From positions 1-5,383 of the forward strand of contig CAZBEF010000027.1 in the NCBI GenBank assembly GCA_964490875.1: a DNA stretch of 5,383 nucleotides, given 5' to 3'. The stretch comes from CAYYYG01 sp964490875 (GTDB lineage Bacteria > Patescibacteriota > Microgenomatia > UBA1406 > GWC2-37-13). Under the pieces are notes generated by a model. That model was not told where the DNA came from. It saw only the letters and a program-made list of their open reading frames with translations, and did not search any database. Shown here piece by piece: positions 5,350 to 5,383 of this stretch (position 1 is its first letter; the number at the start of each line of letters is the position of its first letter). A program made the translations under genes and the position numbers.

Positions 5350-5383
5350 ATTATTGATAAAAAATGAAATTTAATTATTTTGT

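Larger units (their letters stand above)
5055..5383. other. Intergenic region, about 330 bp
   Basis: No confident gene lies here. It holds the HAD-like gene promoter at its left end, the doubtful 21-codon frame at 5180-5115, and an AT-rich right half with short repeats and the possible rightward promoter. GTTTATAA occurs twice (5195-5202 and 5222-5229). GACA/TGTC arms lie at 5257-5270 with a 6-nt centre. TTGACA occurs at 5243-5248 on the plus strand but has no -10 box at proper spacing. I find no tRNA-like fold, terminal inverted repeat or terminator with a T-run. Confidence 0.6.

Overview
The window looks like bacterial chromosome of moderate-to-low GC. It most likely comes from a Candidate Phyla Radiation (Patescibacteria) lineage of the Microgenomates kind. 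The main reason is the membrane glycosyltransferase. It has an N-terminal HPDERM loop and a C-terminal tail with the blocks SNRLY, LFSGDLGF and ADESFTVYDHPK, which I associate with PMT-type proteins of Microgenomates and Chloroflexi. TGA and TAA both serve as ordinary stops. Several starts have a bacterial TATAAT box very close upstream and no Shine-Dalgarno sequence. The lineage call is recognition from memory, not a search result.

Layout. Positions 1-786 (+) hold the 3' part of a CBS-domain gene, cut by the left edge, whose C-terminus resembles a ribosome hibernation factor (HPF/S30AE). It converges, with 3 bp between stop codons, on a compact minus-strand block. Read in its own direction, that block is: a HAD-like protein (5054-4272), a second, unrelated HAD protein (4234-3650), an extended-SDR NAD-dependent epimerase/dehydratase (3634-2594) and a PMT-like polytopic glycosyltransferase (2592-790). 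The last three are nearly contiguous and are probably one transcription unit. They suggest cell-envelope glycan or glycoprotein synthesis: the SDR would make or modify a nucleotide sugar, the membrane enzyme would transfer a sugar from a lipid carrier outside the membrane, and the HAD protein would remove a phosphate somewhere in the pathway. The HAD role is the least certain.

Positions 5055-5383 contain no confident gene. They hold a near-leaderless promoter for the HAD-like gene, a possible 21-codon ORF for a one-helix membrane peptide (5180-5115, minus), and an AT-rich tract with helically phased CATAT-like elements. That tract leads to a TATAAT box and a possible plus-strand gene start at 5364 that runs off the right edge.

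The most noteworthy points are the CBS-HPF-like fusion, the repeated placement of TATAAT 7-14 nt before start codons, and the tandem of two dissimilar HAD proteins, one with an Asn in place of the usual second Asp of motif I. I saw no CRISPR array, transposase, rRNA or tRNA. Nothing here amounts to a clearly new defence or mobile system.
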